Source: Actibacterium ureilyticum (GTDB lineage: Bacteria > Pseudomonadota > Alphaproteobacteria > Rhodobacterales > Rhodobacteraceae). Taken from it: 64,000 nt of DNA. Below, piece by piece: positions 1-8,825 of the stretch (positions within the stretch are counted from its first letter, which is position 1; every line of letters begins with the position of its first letter). The stretch lies in the NCBI RefSeq assembly GCF_002285435.1, contig NZ_NSBT01000037.1:558001-622000 (forward strand). The letters run 5' to 3'. The translations under genes and the position numbers were made by a program. Below the pieces are notes generated by a model. It was not told the DNA's origin. It worked only from the letters and a program-made list of their open reading frames with translations, and searched no databases.

Positions 1-843
1 CACCGCGCCTTCGGCTTTCAGGATCCGACCGATCTGGATCCGTTCCTGCTGTTCGACGATTTCCGCAATGAACGCCCCGAGGATTTCCTGCGCGGATTTC
101 CCTGGCATCCCCATCGCGGGATCGAAACCATCACCTATGTCCTGAGCGGCACGGTGGAACACGGGGATTCGCTGGGCAACCAGGGCGTTCTGGGCGCGGG
201 CGATGTGCAATGGATGACCGCCGGGTCGGGCATCCTGCATCAGGAGATGCCGCAGGGCAACGCCCAGGGGCAGATGCACGGCTTCCAGCTGTGGGCGAAC
301 CTGCCCGCGGCACAGAAGATGACCGCGCCGCGTTACCAGGACGTGACCGGCAACGACATCCCCGAAATCATCGACGATGACGGCACGCGGGTGAAAGTGA
401 TCGTCGGCACGTTCTGGGGCCAGACCGGCCCGGTGGACGGCATTGCCGCCGATCCGCAATATCTGGACATCTATGTCCCGCCGGGGGTAAAAAAGTCATT
501 TCCCGTCGACACTTACAAGCGCGCCTTCGCCTATGTCTTCGACGGTGCGGGGCAGTTTGCCGATGCCTCGAACCCCACTGGCGTGCTGCTGGAGAAAGAG
601 GTCATGGGCCAGGAGGTCAACATCCGCGACATGTCGGGCAACCGCACCCTGATCCGGTTCGGCACCGGCGATACGGTCACGGTTCAGGCCGGGCCCGAAG
701 GCATCCGGTTCCTGCTGATCTCGGGCGCGCCGATCCAGGAACCCGTGGCTTGGCACGGCCCCATCGTGATGAACACCCAGGCCGAGCTGCGCCAGGCCAT
801 GGCCGAACTGCGCAACGGCACCTTCATCCGTCCCGCGCACTGA
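1..843 (+). CDS. Pirin family protein (5' end outside window)
   Basis: This is a bicupin of the pirin/quercetinase group. The reading frame is open from the first base, so the N-terminus is missing; 280 residues are visible against roughly 230-310 for the family. The N-terminal cupin carries the metal-binding pattern, with WHPHRG at visible residues 35-40, VEHGD near 52-56 and a later HQE in ILHQEMP near 80. Pirins bind Fe and act as redox-sensitive cofactors or dioxygenases; the substrate cannot be told here. It lies 11 bp from the convergent TetR gene, so the two do not share a promoter. The family call is firm and the function is inferred only. Confidence 0.9.
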   Translation, partial: HRAFGFQDPTDLDPFLLFDDFRNERPEDFLRGFPWHPHRGIETITYVLSGTVEHGDSLGNQGVLGAGDVQWMTAGSGILHQEMPQGNAQGQMHGFQLWANLPAAQKMTAPRYQDVTGNDIPEIIDDDGTRVKVIVGTFWGQTGPVDGIAADPQYLDIYVPPGVKKSFPVDTYKRAFAYVFDGAGQFADASNPTGVLLEKEVMGQEVNIRDMSGNRTLIRFGTGDTVTVQAGPEGIRFLLISGAPIQEPVAWHGPIVMNTQAELRQAMAELRNGTFIRPAH

Positions 844-854
844 AAACCGACGCG

Positions 855-1442
855 TCAGGCGCCCGCCGCCTGACGCACCATATCCCAATAGATATCCGCG
901 ACCTGCCCCCGGCCCAGCCGCCCGTCGTCGCGGTACCAGGTCGACACCCCATTCAGCATCGCCAGAATCGCCATCGTCGCCAGCCGCAGATCGGGCAGCC
1001 GGAACACCCCCGCCTGCTGTCCGTCGCGCAGGATCGCACCCAGAGCGGCCTCGTATTCCGTGCGCAGCCCCTCGACCCGGTCATAGTTTTCGGGGCTGAG
1101 GTTCCGCAGCTCCATATTGGCGATGAACATGGTTTCGGGCCGGTCGAAATGGAACCGCACGTGAAACCGCGCGAACGCCTCCAGCGCGTCCAGCGGCCCG
1201 GTGCCTTTGGGGGTCGCGCGCCAGCCCGCCAAAGCCTCCTCCAGATGCGTGCTCAGGATCTGAAACAGCAGATCCTGCTTGTTGGGGGTATAGGAATAAA
1301 GCGCGCCCGCCTGCACGCCGACCTCGGTCGCGATCTGGCGCATCGACACGGCCGCATAGCCGTGGCGCGCGAACAGCCGCTGGGCCGCCGCGCGGACCAG
1401 CGGGCCGGTGACCTCGGACGATGATCCCGCTTTGCGCGCCAT
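855..1442 (-). CDS. TetR/AcrR family transcriptional regulator
   Basis: At 195 residues this has the standard TetR length. The N-terminal helix-turn-helix spans about residues 13-58, including LFARHGYAAVSMRQIA followed by GVQAGALYSYTPNKQDLL, which is the typical recognition helix and following Tyr-rich turn. The C-terminal ligand domain is of a generic type that I cannot assign. It is transcribed away from the lipoprotein gene at 1541, and the 98 bp between them should hold its own promoter and probably its autoregulatory operator, although I see no clean palindrome there. The target is unknown. Confidence 0.85.
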   Translation of the reverse strand: MARKAGSSSEVTGPLVRAAAQRLFARHGYAAVSMRQIATEVGVQAGALYSYTPNKQDLLFQILSTHLEEALAGWRATPKGTGPLDALEAFARFHVRFHFDRPETMFIANMELRNLSPENYDRVEGLRTEYEAALGAILRDGQQAGVFRLPDLRLATMAILAMLNGVSTWYRDDGRLGRGQVADIYWDMVRQAAGA

Positions 1443-1540
1443 GACGGCCAGCCTAGCCCAATCGCCCCCCCGTGCAAGCGGTGACTTGCGGATGACCGGA
1501 CCGACGCCCTATGGTGCGCACAGGTTGCGGAAAGGGTGAC

Positions 1541-1840
1541 ATGGCGATGCGGCATTGGGCGATGATCCTGGCGTTGGGGCTTTTGCCCGGCTGCGCCGAC
1601 TTCCCCGAGGTGGAGGCCGCATTGGCGGCCGAGGGCACGCCCAGCGCGTTCCCGGCGCTGTTGCCCATGGACACGCTTCTGGACCGCGCCGACAGCGTGA
1701 CCATATCCGCCGATATCGGCGCGGGCGTGTCGGACCGGGTGGCCGCATTGCGCCGCAAGGCCGACCGGCTGCGCGGCCCGGTGCTCAGCCGCAGCGAACG
1801 CCGCCGCCTGCAACAGGCCGCCGCCCGCCACGCGCAATAG
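1541..1840 (+). CDS. Small putative lipoprotein, unknown function
   Basis: This is a 99-residue reading frame. I prefer the ATG at 1541 to the upstream in-frame ATG at 1511 because AAAGGG lies a few bases before it and because it puts the hydrophobic stretch at the very N-terminus. The first 16 residues end in LGLLPGC, an acceptable lipobox, which predicts a lipid-anchored Cys at about position 15. The rest is Ala/Arg-rich with a basic helical C-terminus containing SRSERRRLQQAAA. I do not recognise the family. It stands alone between a divergent TetR gene and hom. Confidence 0.55.
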   Translation: MAMRHWAMILALGLLPGCADFPEVEAALAAEGTPSAFPALLPMDTLLDRADSVTISADIGAGVSDRVAALRRKADRLRGPVLSRSERRRLQQAAARHAQ

Positions 1841-1922
1841 CGCCCCCCGCGCGTTGCATGCCCCGGCACAACGCGCTAACAGTCCCGCGATCAAGGCTCT
1901 CAAACAGGTTCGGAGACCCCCT

Positions 1923-3209
1923 ATGAGCACCCCTTTGCGCCTGGGCATCGCCGGGCTTGGCACCGTCGGTGCCGGCGTTGTGAAAATCATCCAACAGCGG
2001 GCCAACCTGCTGGCACAGCGCACCGGGCGGCCGGTGGTGATCAGCGCGGTATCGGCGCGCAGCCGGGACAAGGACCGTGGCGTCGACCTGAGCGGCTTTG
2101 CGTGGGAGGACGACCCCGTCGCGCTGGCCACCCGTGACGATGTGGACGTGTTCGTCGAACTGATGGGCGGCAGCGACGGCCCCGCCAAGGCCGCCACCGA
2201 AGCCGCGCTGGCCGCGGGCAAGGATGTGGTCACCGCCAACAAGGCGATGCTGGCCCATCACGGCCAGGCCATCGCCGAACAGGCCGAAGCCGCAGGTTGC
2301 GTCGTCCGGTTCGAAGCCGCCGTCGCGGGCGGCATCCCGGTGGTCAAGGCCCTGACCGAGGGGCTGGCCGGCAACCAGATCACCCGTGTCATGGGGGTGA
2401 TGAACGGCACCTGCAACTATATCCTGACGCGGATGGAAAACGCGGGCCTGCCCTATGACGAGGTGTTCGAGGAAGCCCGCGCCTTGGGCTACCTCGAGGC
2501 CGACCCGAATCTCGATGTGGGCGGGATCGACGCCGGGCACAAGCTGTCGCTGCTGTCGGCCATCGCCTTTGGCGCCCAGGTCGATTTCGACGGGGTCGAG
2601 CTGGAGGGGATCGGTCAGATCACCATCGAAGACATCCGTCAGGCCGCCGATATGGGCTTTCGCATCAAGCTGCTGGGCGTGGCGCAGCTGACCGGCCGGG
2701 GGCTGGAACAGCGCATGACGCCCTGCCTTGTGCCCGCGCTCAGTCCGCTGGGCCAGCTTGAAGGCGGCACCAACATGGTCGTGCTGGAAGGCGACAGCGT
2801 GGGCCAGATCGTCCTGCGCGGCGCCGGTGCGGGCGAAGGTCCGACCGCCAGCGCGGTGATGTCGGATGTGCTGGACATCGCGCGCGGCATCCGCGTGACG
2901 ACCTTTGGCCAGCCCGCCGCGACGCTGGACCGGATCAAACCCGCCCGGGCCACCGCCGCCGCGCCCTATTACCTGCGCATGGCGCTGGTCGACAAACCCG
3001 GCGCCATGGCCAAGGTGGCCAAGGTTCTGGGCGACAGCGGCATCTCGATCGACCGGATGCGCCAATACGGCCATGACGAACCCACAGCCCCCGTGCTGTT
3101 CGTCACCCACAAGACCACGCGCGACGCGCTGGATCACGCCATCACGGGCCTGGCCGAGACCGGCGTGGTGGTCGGCGATCCCGTCGCGCTGCGGATCGAA
3201 GCGCTCTAG
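1923..3209 (+). CDS. hom: Homoserine dehydrogenase
   Basis: This enzyme reduces aspartate-semialdehyde to homoserine with NAD(P)H, the branch step towards threonine and methionine in the cytoplasm. The 428-residue protein starts with the Rossmann motif GIAGLGTVGAGVV (about 8-20). It has the family signature NKAMLAHHG near 104, the catalytic-domain motif GGIPVVKAL and the MNGTCNYILTRM stretch. It ends in an ACT domain (LVDKPGAMAKVAKVLGDSGI, about 350-370) that usually gives threonine feedback control. The ATG at 1923 has GGAG upstream; the longer in-frame start at 1854 adds unconserved sequence. glpX follows after 93 bp, and hom-glpX-recJ synteny is familiar in this order. Confidence 0.96.
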   Translation: MSTPLRLGIAGLGTVGAGVVKIIQQRANLLAQRTGRPVVISAVSARSRDKDRGVDLSGFAWEDDPVALATRDDVDVFVELMGGSDGPAKAATEAALAAGKDVVTANKAMLAHHGQAIAEQAEAAGCVVRFEAAVAGGIPVVKALTEGLAGNQITRVMGVMNGTCNYILTRMENAGLPYDEVFEEARALGYLEADPNLDVGGIDAGHKLSLLSAIAFGAQVDFDGVELEGIGQITIEDIRQAADMGFRIKLLGVAQLTGRGLEQRMTPCLVPALSPLGQLEGGTNMVVLEGDSVGQIVLRGAGAGEGPTASAVMSDVLDIARGIRVTTFGQPAATLDRIKPARATAAAPYYLRMALVDKPGAMAKVAKVLGDSGISIDRMRQYGHDEPTAPVLFVTHKTTRDALDHAITGLAETGVVVGDPVALRIEAL

Positions 3210-3302
3210 GATCGTCTTCCCTTGTCCTGACACCTGTTAAAAGGCTAGGAAGGCAGGGACGGCTCCGGCCGCTTGGTTTGCCCTCAGATACAGGAATTTA
3301 AC

Positions 3303-4268
3303 ATGTCTCACCCTGTCGATTTCAACGACCGCATGCTGTCGCTGGGCCTGGCCCGCGTGTCCGAGGCCGCCGCGATGGCCTCGGCCAAGCTGGTCGGCCG
3401 CGGCGATGAAAAGGCCGCCGATCAGGCCGCCGTCAACGCCATGCGCGACCAGCTGAACATGCTGGACATTCAGGGTGTTGTCGTCATCGGCGAGGGCGAG
3501 CGCGACGAGGCGCCGATGCTGTATATCGGCGAAGAAGTCGGCGCCGGCGGCGGTCCCGCCGTCGATATCGCGCTGGACCCGCTTGAAGGCACGACGCTGA
3601 CGGCCAAGGACATGCCGAACGCGCTGACCGTGATCGCCATGGCCCCGCGCGGCACACTGCTGCATGCACCGGATGTTTACATGGACAAGCTGGCCATCGG
3701 GCCGGGCTATCCCACCGATGTCGTGTCGCTGGACATGACGCCCAAGGAACGCGTGGCGGCACTGGCCAAGGCGCGCGGCTGCAAGGACAGCGACATCACC
3801 ATCTGCGTGCTGGAACGCCCCCGGCACGAGGACATGATCGCCGAGCTGCGCAGCACCGGCGCCGCGATCCGCCTGATCACCGATGGCGACGTGGCCGGGG
3901 TGATCCACTGTGCCGAGGCCGACATCACCGGCATCGACATGTATATGGGCTCGGGCGGCGCGCCCGAGGGGGTTCTGGCCGCCGCGGCCCTGAAATGCAT
4001 GGGCGGCCAGATGTGGGGCCGTCTGCTGTTCCGCAACGATGACGAACGCGGCCGCGCGGCCAAGGCCGGCATCACCGATCTGGACCGCGTCTATTCCCGC
4101 GACGAGCTGGTGACCGCTGACGTGATCTTTGCCGCCACCGGCGTGACCGATGGTTCGATCGTGTCGGGGATCAAGCGCGAACCCACGCATCTGACCACCG
4201 AAACGATCCTGATGCGGTCGAAAACCGGATCGGTGCGGCGGATGATCTATCGCAACCCGATCAAGTGA
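3303..4268 (+). CDS. glpX: Class II fructose-1,6-bisphosphatase
   Basis: This enzyme hydrolyses fructose-1,6-bisphosphate to fructose-6-phosphate for gluconeogenesis or the Calvin cycle. The 321-residue product has the class II metal-binding motifs: GEGERDEAPMLYIGE (about 63-77), DPLEGTT (about 91) and the GSGGAPEGVLAAAAL loop near 217. The ATG at 3303 is preceded by AGGAA, while the upstream in-frame start at 3273 lies in unconserved sequence. It is the second gene of a plus-strand run from hom to recJ. It carries no class I FBPase features. I see nothing unusual in it. Confidence 0.96.
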   Translation: MSHPVDFNDRMLSLGLARVSEAAAMASAKLVGRGDEKAADQAAVNAMRDQLNMLDIQGVVVIGEGERDEAPMLYIGEEVGAGGGPAVDIALDPLEGTTLTAKDMPNALTVIAMAPRGTLLHAPDVYMDKLAIGPGYPTDVVSLDMTPKERVAALAKARGCKDSDITICVLERPRHEDMIAELRSTGAAIRLITDGDVAGVIHCAEADITGIDMYMGSGGAPEGVLAAAALKCMGGQMWGRLLFRNDDERGRAAKAGITDLDRVYSRDELVTADVIFAATGVTDGSIVSGIKREPTHLTTETILMRSKTGSVRRMIYRNPIK

Positions 4269-4308
4269 CGGGCGGGCACACAGAACACAGCCGGATCGGG
4301 GCGCGCGC

Positions 4309-4866
4309 ATGACGACCGCCCTGATCCTGATCGACATCCAGACCGGGTTCGACAGCCCCGCCCTGGGCCCCCGCAACAACCCGTGGGCCGAGGATAACGC
4401 CGCGCGGCTTCTGGCCCATGGGCGCAAGACGGGGTGGGAGATCTGCCATGTCTTTCACAATTCCACCGATCCGGACTCGCCCCTGCGCGGCGACGGGACC
4501 GCGTTCAAGCCGCAGGTGACCCCGAAACCGGGCGAGCAGGTGTTCGAGAAATCGGTCAACGCCGCCTTCATCGGCACGCCGCTTCTGCCGCATCTGCGCG
4601 CCATCGGCGCAAGCCAGCTGGTGATCTGTGGCCTGACCACGCCGCATTGCGTGTCCACGACCACGCGGATGGCGGGCAACCTGGGCTTTCTGTCCTTCGT
4701 GATCCACGACGCCTGTGCCGCCTTTGCCGCGAATGCCGATACCGGCTGGGCCGGGCCGGATGCCCCCGCCCTGTCGCCCGAGGTGATGCATTACGTCGCG
4801 CTGTCGCATCTGCATGGCGAATTCGCCGCCGTGCGCAGCACTGCCGACATGATCGCCCGTGGCTGA
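4309..4866 (+). CDS. Cysteine hydrolase, isochorismatase family
   Basis: This is a 185-residue alpha/beta hydrolase of the isochorismatase/nicotinamidase group. The expected catalytic triad is visible: Asp9 in LILIDIQTGF, Lys81 in VFEKSVNAAF and Cys114 in GLTTPHCVSTT. The substrate is not determined by these motifs; members cleave C-N bonds in nicotinamide, N-carbamoyl compounds or related amides. It is inserted between glpX and recJ, and its last 8 bp overlap the GTG start of recJ, which points to translational coupling rather than shared chemistry. The fold and family are sure, the substrate is open. Confidence 0.88.
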   Translation: MTTALILIDIQTGFDSPALGPRNNPWAEDNAARLLAHGRKTGWEICHVFHNSTDPDSPLRGDGTAFKPQVTPKPGEQVFEKSVNAAFIGTPLLPHLRAIGASQLVICGLTTPHCVSTTTRMAGNLGFLSFVIHDACAAFAANADTGWAGPDAPALSPEVMHYVALSHLHGEFAAVRSTADMIARG

Positions 4867-6601
4867 CTTCCTGAATGTCGCCTGCTCGCTGACCGGGCGG
4901 CGCTGGGTCGGCCCCGCGCCCGAGGTCGAGCGCCAGGCCGAACATATCGCCCAGACAACCACCCTGCCCCTGCCGCTGTGCCGGGTGTTGGCGCGACGCG
5001 GCGTACCGCCCGAGGGCGCCGAGGCGTTCCTGGCCCCCACCCTGCGCGACCTGCTGCCCGACCCGCGGTCGCTGCGCGATATGGAAGCCGCCGCCGCGCG
5101 CTTCCTGGCGGCCCTTGACCGGCGCGAGCGGATCGCGGTCTTTGCCGATTACGATGTCGATGGCGGCGCCTCGGCCGCGCAATTGCTGGTGTGGCTGCGC
5201 AGCATGGGCCATGACGCCACGCTTTATATCCCCGACCGGATTGACGAGGGGTACGGCCCCAACGTGCCCGCCATGCAGGCGCTGGCCCGCGATCACGGCC
5301 TGATCGTCTGCGTCGATTGCGGCACGCTCAGCCACGAGCCCATCGCCGCCGCGACCGGTGCGGATGTGATCGTGCTGGACCACCACCTGGGCGCCGAAAC
5401 CCTGCCGCCCGCGCTGGCCGTGGTGAACCCCAACCGCCAGGACGAGAGCGGCGACCTGGCGCATCTGTGCGCCGCTGCCGTCGTCTTCCTGATGCTGGTC
5501 GAGGTCGGGCGCCAGATACGCGAGGCCGGGCGCAAGGGGCCCGACCTGATGGCGCTGCTGGATCTGGTGGCGCTGGCCACGGTGGCCGATGTTGCGCCGC
5601 TGATCGGTGTGAACCGCGCGCTGGTCCGCCAGGGGCTGGCGGTGATGGCCAAGCGCGCCCGCCCGGGGCTTGTGGCGCTGTCGGATCAGGCACGGGTCAA
5701 CACTGCGCCCACGCCCTATCACCTGGGCTTCGTTCTGGGGCCGCGCGTGAATGCCGGGGGCCGGATCGGCGCGGCCGATCTGGGCGCGCGCCTGCTGGCC
5801 ACCGCCGATGCGTCCGAGGCCGCCGCGCTGGCCGAGCGGCTGGATCACCTGAACACCGAACGGCGCGAGATCGAAAACGCCGTGCGCATCGCCGCGCTGG
5901 AACAGGCCGAGGCGCGGGGCCTGGACGCCCCGCTGGTCTGGGCCGCAGGCGAAGGCTGGCACCCCGGTGTCGTGGGCATCGTCGCTGCCCGCCTGAAAGA
6001 GGCCACCAACCGCCCCGCCGTGGTGATCGGGCTGGAGGGCGACGAGGGCAAGGGCTCGGGCCGCTCGGTCTCGGGCGTGGATCTGGGCGCGTCGATCCAG
6101 CGGCTGGCGGCCGAGGGGCTGCTGCTGAAAGGCGGCGGGCACAAGATGGCCGCCGGGCTGACCGTGGCCCGCGACGGGCTGGAACCCGCGATGGCGCGGC
6201 TGAGCGCGCTGCTGGCAAAACAGGGCGCGGGCGATGCCGGGCCTGCCGACCTGCGGCTGGACGGGATCCTGATGGCCGCCGCCGCGACCCCCGAACTGAT
6301 CGACCGGATCGAGGCGGCGGGCCCCTTCGGCGCGGGCGCCCCTGCCCCGCGCTTCGCCTTTCCAGACCAGCGCATCCTGTTCGCCAAACGCGTGGGCGAG
6401 ACGCATCTGAAAATCACCTTCGGCGACGGCATCGGCCCGCGGCTCGAGGCGATCGCCTTCGGCGCCTTCGATTCCCCGCTGGGCCCGGCGCTTTCGGACC
6501 ATGGCGGCGCACGGTTCCATCTGGCTGGCCGGCTGGAGCTGAATCACTGGGGCGGACGCCAGACCCCGCAACTGCGTCTGGAAGACGCCGCGCCCTGTTG
6601 A
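4859..6601 (+). CDS. recJ: Single-stranded-DNA-specific exonuclease RecJ
   Basis: RecJ degrades single-stranded DNA 5' to 3' in recombination and mismatch repair. The 580-residue protein has the DHH-superfamily motifs: ADYDVDGGASAAQLL (about 97-111), VCVDCGT near 151, and VLDHHLG near 172. The DHHA1/oligonucleotide-binding region follows, with the GSGRSVSGVDL and KGGGHKMAAGL stretches near 400-430. It starts with GTG inside the preceding gene (8 bp overlap). Length and motif order match the family. It ends the plus-strand run; AT-rich DNA and a tRNA follow. Confidence 0.96.
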   Translation: MADFLNVACSLTGRRWVGPAPEVERQAEHIAQTTTLPLPLCRVLARRGVPPEGAEAFLAPTLRDLLPDPRSLRDMEAAAARFLAALDRRERIAVFADYDVDGGASAAQLLVWLRSMGHDATLYIPDRIDEGYGPNVPAMQALARDHGLIVCVDCGTLSHEPIAAATGADVIVLDHHLGAETLPPALAVVNPNRQDESGDLAHLCAAAVVFLMLVEVGRQIREAGRKGPDLMALLDLVALATVADVAPLIGVNRALVRQGLAVMAKRARPGLVALSDQARVNTAPTPYHLGFVLGPRVNAGGRIGAADLGARLLATADASEAAALAERLDHLNTERREIENAVRIAALEQAEARGLDAPLVWAAGEGWHPGVVGIVAARLKEATNRPAVVIGLEGDEGKGSGRSVSGVDLGASIQRLAAEGLLLKGGGHKMAAGLTVARDGLEPAMARLSALLAKQGAGDAGPADLRLDGILMAAAATPELIDRIEAAGPFGAGAPAPRFAFPDQRILFAKRVGETHLKITFGDGIGPRLEAIAFGAFDSPLGPALSDHGGARFHLAGRLELNHWGGRQTPQLRLEDAAPC

Positions 6602-6630
6602 ACAAGGGCCTTTTCGCGCGTTCGAAAAAC

Positions 6631-6659
6631 ATTTCGAAGGAATGTCGTTTTTTCGAAAT
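6631..6659. repeat. Inverted repeat ATTTCGAA...TTCGAAAT after recJ
   Basis: Arms ATTTCGAA (6631-6638) and TTCGAAAT (6652-6659) are perfect complements around a 13-nt loop ending in a T-run. A third TTCGAA lies at 6621-6626. The segment is markedly more AT-rich than its surroundings. It could terminate recJ transcription or act as a binding site before tRNA-Glu. Confidence 0.4.
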
Positions 6660-6666
6660 TTCCCTC

Positions 6667-6695
6667 TTGCGCAGGGTCGGCAATTTCCCTAGTTA
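6667..6695 (+). promoter_or_regulatory. Candidate sigma-70 promoter of tRNA-Glu
   Basis: TTGCGC (6667-6672) and TAGTTA (6690-6695) are separated by 17 bp and sit just upstream of tRNA-Glu, which would place the start point about 15 nt before the mature tRNA. Both boxes are imperfect, so the call rests on position and spacing. Confidence 0.35.
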
Positions 6696-6716
6696 ACGCG
6701 TCACGCAAAGCGCGCT

Positions 6717-6791
6717 GGCCCGTTCGTCTATCGGTTAGGACGCCAGGTTTTCAACCTGGAAAGAGGGGTTCGATTCCCCTACGGGCTGCCA
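6717..6791 (+). tRNA. tRNA-Glu (anticodon UUC)
   Basis: The cloverleaf is complete. The acceptor stem is GGCCCGT paired with ACGGGCT (one G-U pair at the end), the D arm runs GTCTATCGGTTAGGAC, the anticodon stem CCAGG/CCTGG encloses a TTTTCAA loop giving TTC, and the T arm is AGGGG TTCGATT CCCCT. The CCA end is encoded. The 152 bp that follow, up to the tRNA-Thr, hold nothing I can identify; there is no integrase or att-like duplication. Confidence 0.95.
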
Positions 6792-6943
6792 CGCGGCGTG
6801 ATCTTCACCAACACTCCAGAACGACCAGTCACGGTGCAACAGCGCCGATCATCGGCACGCGTCACAGCCCGACGGATCATGACGCGCCCCAACACGCACG
6901 CGTCGAAGGACGCTCTTGTCAAACGGCATATCTGGATTGGGAA

Positions 6944-7019
6944 TGGTGCCCCCACACGGACTCGAACCGCGGACCTACTGATTACAAATCAGTTGCTCTA
7001 CCAGCTGAGCTATAGGGGC
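6944..7019 (-). tRNA. tRNA-Thr (anticodon UGU)
   Basis: Read on the minus strand, the acceptor stem GCCCCTA pairs with TGGGGGC, the D arm is GCTCAGCTGGTAGAGC, and the anticodon stem ACTGA/TCAGT encloses TTTGTAA, giving TGT. The T arm contains GGTTCGAGTCC and the encoded CCA is present. It is convergent with the tRNA-Glu and lies 53 bp from the end of the ABC permease gene. Confidence 0.95.
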
Positions 7020-7072
7020 AACGCGCCTGATTTAGCCGCAGCTTTGGGCGCGCGCAAGGGGCGAAATCACCC

Positions 7073-8734
7073 TCAGGCGCGGTTTGCGCGGGCCAGGAAC
7101 AGGACCGACACCAGACCCACGCCGCAGATCAACAGCGCCGAGGGCGCGGCGTTGGCGATATCCTCGAGCGATGCCGCCTCGTAGGTGCGGGTGGCCAGCG
7201 TGTTGAAGTTGAAGGGCCGCAAGAGCAGCGTGGCGGGCAGTTCCTTGACGCAATCGACGAAGACCAGCAGCAGCGCCGTGCCGGTCGAGGCGCGGATCAG
7301 CGGCAGATAGACGCTGGTCAGCGTGCCGCGCGCGCTTTGGCCCAGCGACCGCGCCGCCATCGGCAGGCTGGGCGCAATCCGGCCCATGGCGGCATCGACC
7401 GCGCCCTGGCTGATGGCAAAGAAGCGCACGATATAGGCATAGACGATCGCGATGGCCGAGCCGGTCAGGATCAGCCCCGGATCGTGGCCGGTGACGCGTT
7501 CGATCAGGTCGGCCACCGCGTGATCGGCGGCGGCCAGCGGGATCAGCATGCCGATCCCCAGCACCGCGCCCGGCGCGGCGTATCCCAGCGTGGTCACGGG
7601 CAACAGCTGCTTGGGCAGCGCCCGCCCGGTCAGCCGCACCGCATAGACCAGGAACAGCGCGCCGATCACCGTCAGCACCGCCGCCGCCCCGCCCACGGCC
7701 AGCGTATTGCCCAGCGCGCGCAACAGATCGGGGTTCAGCCAGCCCTCGCGCGCGTCCAGCGCGTGGCTCAGGATCACGCCAACCGGCAGGACGAAACCGA
7801 TGGCAAACGGGATCAGGCACAGCACCGTCGCGGCCAGCGCCCCCACCCCGTTCAGCGGCGTCGGCGCGACGCTGCGCATCTGGCGGCCGGTGGCGTGGAA
7901 CCGCAGCTTGCGTCGGCTGACCTTTTCCAGCGCCATCAGCACCAGGATCAGGATCAGCACGACCGAGGCGATCTGTGCCGCCCCGCCCGCGTTGCGGCTT
8001 TCCAGCCAGACCGAAAAGATGCCGGTGGTCAGCGTCTGCACGGCGAAATAGTCGACCACGCCGAAATCGTTCACCGTTTCCATCATCGCAATGGCCGCGC
8101 CCGCGGCGATGGCCGGTCGCGCCAGCGGCAGACCCACGGCAAAGAACCGGCGCGCATGGCCCGCGCCCAAGGCGCGCGCGACCTCGATCATGCTGCCCGA
8201 TTGTTCGCGGAAAGCCGCACGCGACAGCAGATAGACATAGGGGTAAAGCGCCGCCGTCAGCACCAGCACCGCCGCGCCGCGCGACCGGATCTCGGGGAAC
8301 CAATAGTCGCGCGCGCTCTGCCAGCCGAAAAGCCCGCGCAACCCGGTCTGAACCGGACCCGCATATTCCAGGAAATCCACCAGCGCATAAGCGCCCACAT
8401 AGGCCGGGATCGCCAGCGGCAGCAGCAGCAGCCATTCCAGCCAGCGCGACAGCGGAAACCGATACATCGTGATCAGCCAGGCCGCCCCGGCGCCCACCGC
8501 CGCCGACAGCACCCCCACCGACACCATCAGCACCAGCGAATTGGTGAAATAACGCGGTAGCGTCGTGGCCAGCAGATGCGGCCAGATATTCGCAACCGGG
8601 TTCAGCGCCATCCAGATCACCGCCACCACCGGCAGGATCACCAGCGCCGCGATCAGCGCCGCGCCCATCGACCAGGGGTCGATCGAGGCGCCGGACAGGG
8701 GCCGCCATCTATTCTGAGTCATTCTCTCGGCCAT
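7073..8734 (-). CDS. Iron(III)-type ABC transporter permease (FbpB/SfuB-like), without partner genes
   Basis: This is an integral membrane permease of 553 residues with two fused permease halves, as in FbpB/SfuB. About 12 hydrophobic segments are visible. Each half carries an EAA-like cytoplasmic loop: EVARALGAGHARRFFAVGLPL near 200 and AARSLGQSARGTLTSVYLPL near 460. Known family members move ferric iron with a periplasmic binding protein and an ATPase, but neither is encoded next to it. The ATG at 8734 was kept; an in-frame ATG at 8722 is also possible. It is divergent from the sulfotransferase-like gene across about 90 bp. The family call is good, and the substrate is inferred from family. 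Confidence 0.88.
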   Translation of the reverse strand: MAERMTQNRWRPLSGASIDPWSMGAALIAALVILPVVAVIWMALNPVANIWPHLLATTLPRYFTNSLVLMVSVGVLSAAVGAGAAWLITMYRFPLSRWLEWLLLLPLAIPAYVGAYALVDFLEYAGPVQTGLRGLFGWQSARDYWFPEIRSRGAAVLVLTAALYPYVYLLSRAAFREQSGSMIEVARALGAGHARRFFAVGLPLARPAIAAGAAIAMMETVNDFGVVDYFAVQTLTTGIFSVWLESRNAGGAAQIASVVLILILVLMALEKVSRRKLRFHATGRQMRSVAPTPLNGVGALAATVLCLIPFAIGFVLPVGVILSHALDAREGWLNPDLLRALGNTLAVGGAAAVLTVIGALFLVYAVRLTGRALPKQLLPVTTLGYAAPGAVLGIGMLIPLAAADHAVADLIERVTGHDPGLILTGSAIAIVYAYIVRFFAISQGAVDAAMGRIAPSLPMAARSLGQSARGTLTSVYLPLIRASTGTALLLVFVDCVKELPATLLLRPFNFNTLATRTYEAASLEDIANAAPSALLICGVGLVSVLFLARANRA

Positions 8735-8825
8735 GCAGATCAGCTAGCGGAAAGCCGTTTCCCTGTCCAGATTTACGCGTATAAAAGCCCACAGGCAGAC
8801 AGATACAGGGGAGGAGCTTCGGCAG

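Noticed and set aside
1785-3233. 482-codon minus-strand frame over hom, and similar long frames over recJ (4568-6571) and the FadB-like gene (10996-12507)
   Set aside because: They mirror conserved genes codon for codon and lack any recognisable motif; high GC removes stops from the opposite strand.
6717-7019. Integration hot spot at the two tRNA genes
   Set aside because: No integrase, no duplicated tRNA 3' end and no change in neighbouring gene type were found.
6798-7184. 128-codon plus-strand frame across the tRNA-Thr region
   Set aside because: It runs through a tRNA gene and the end of the permease gene; it is not a protein gene.
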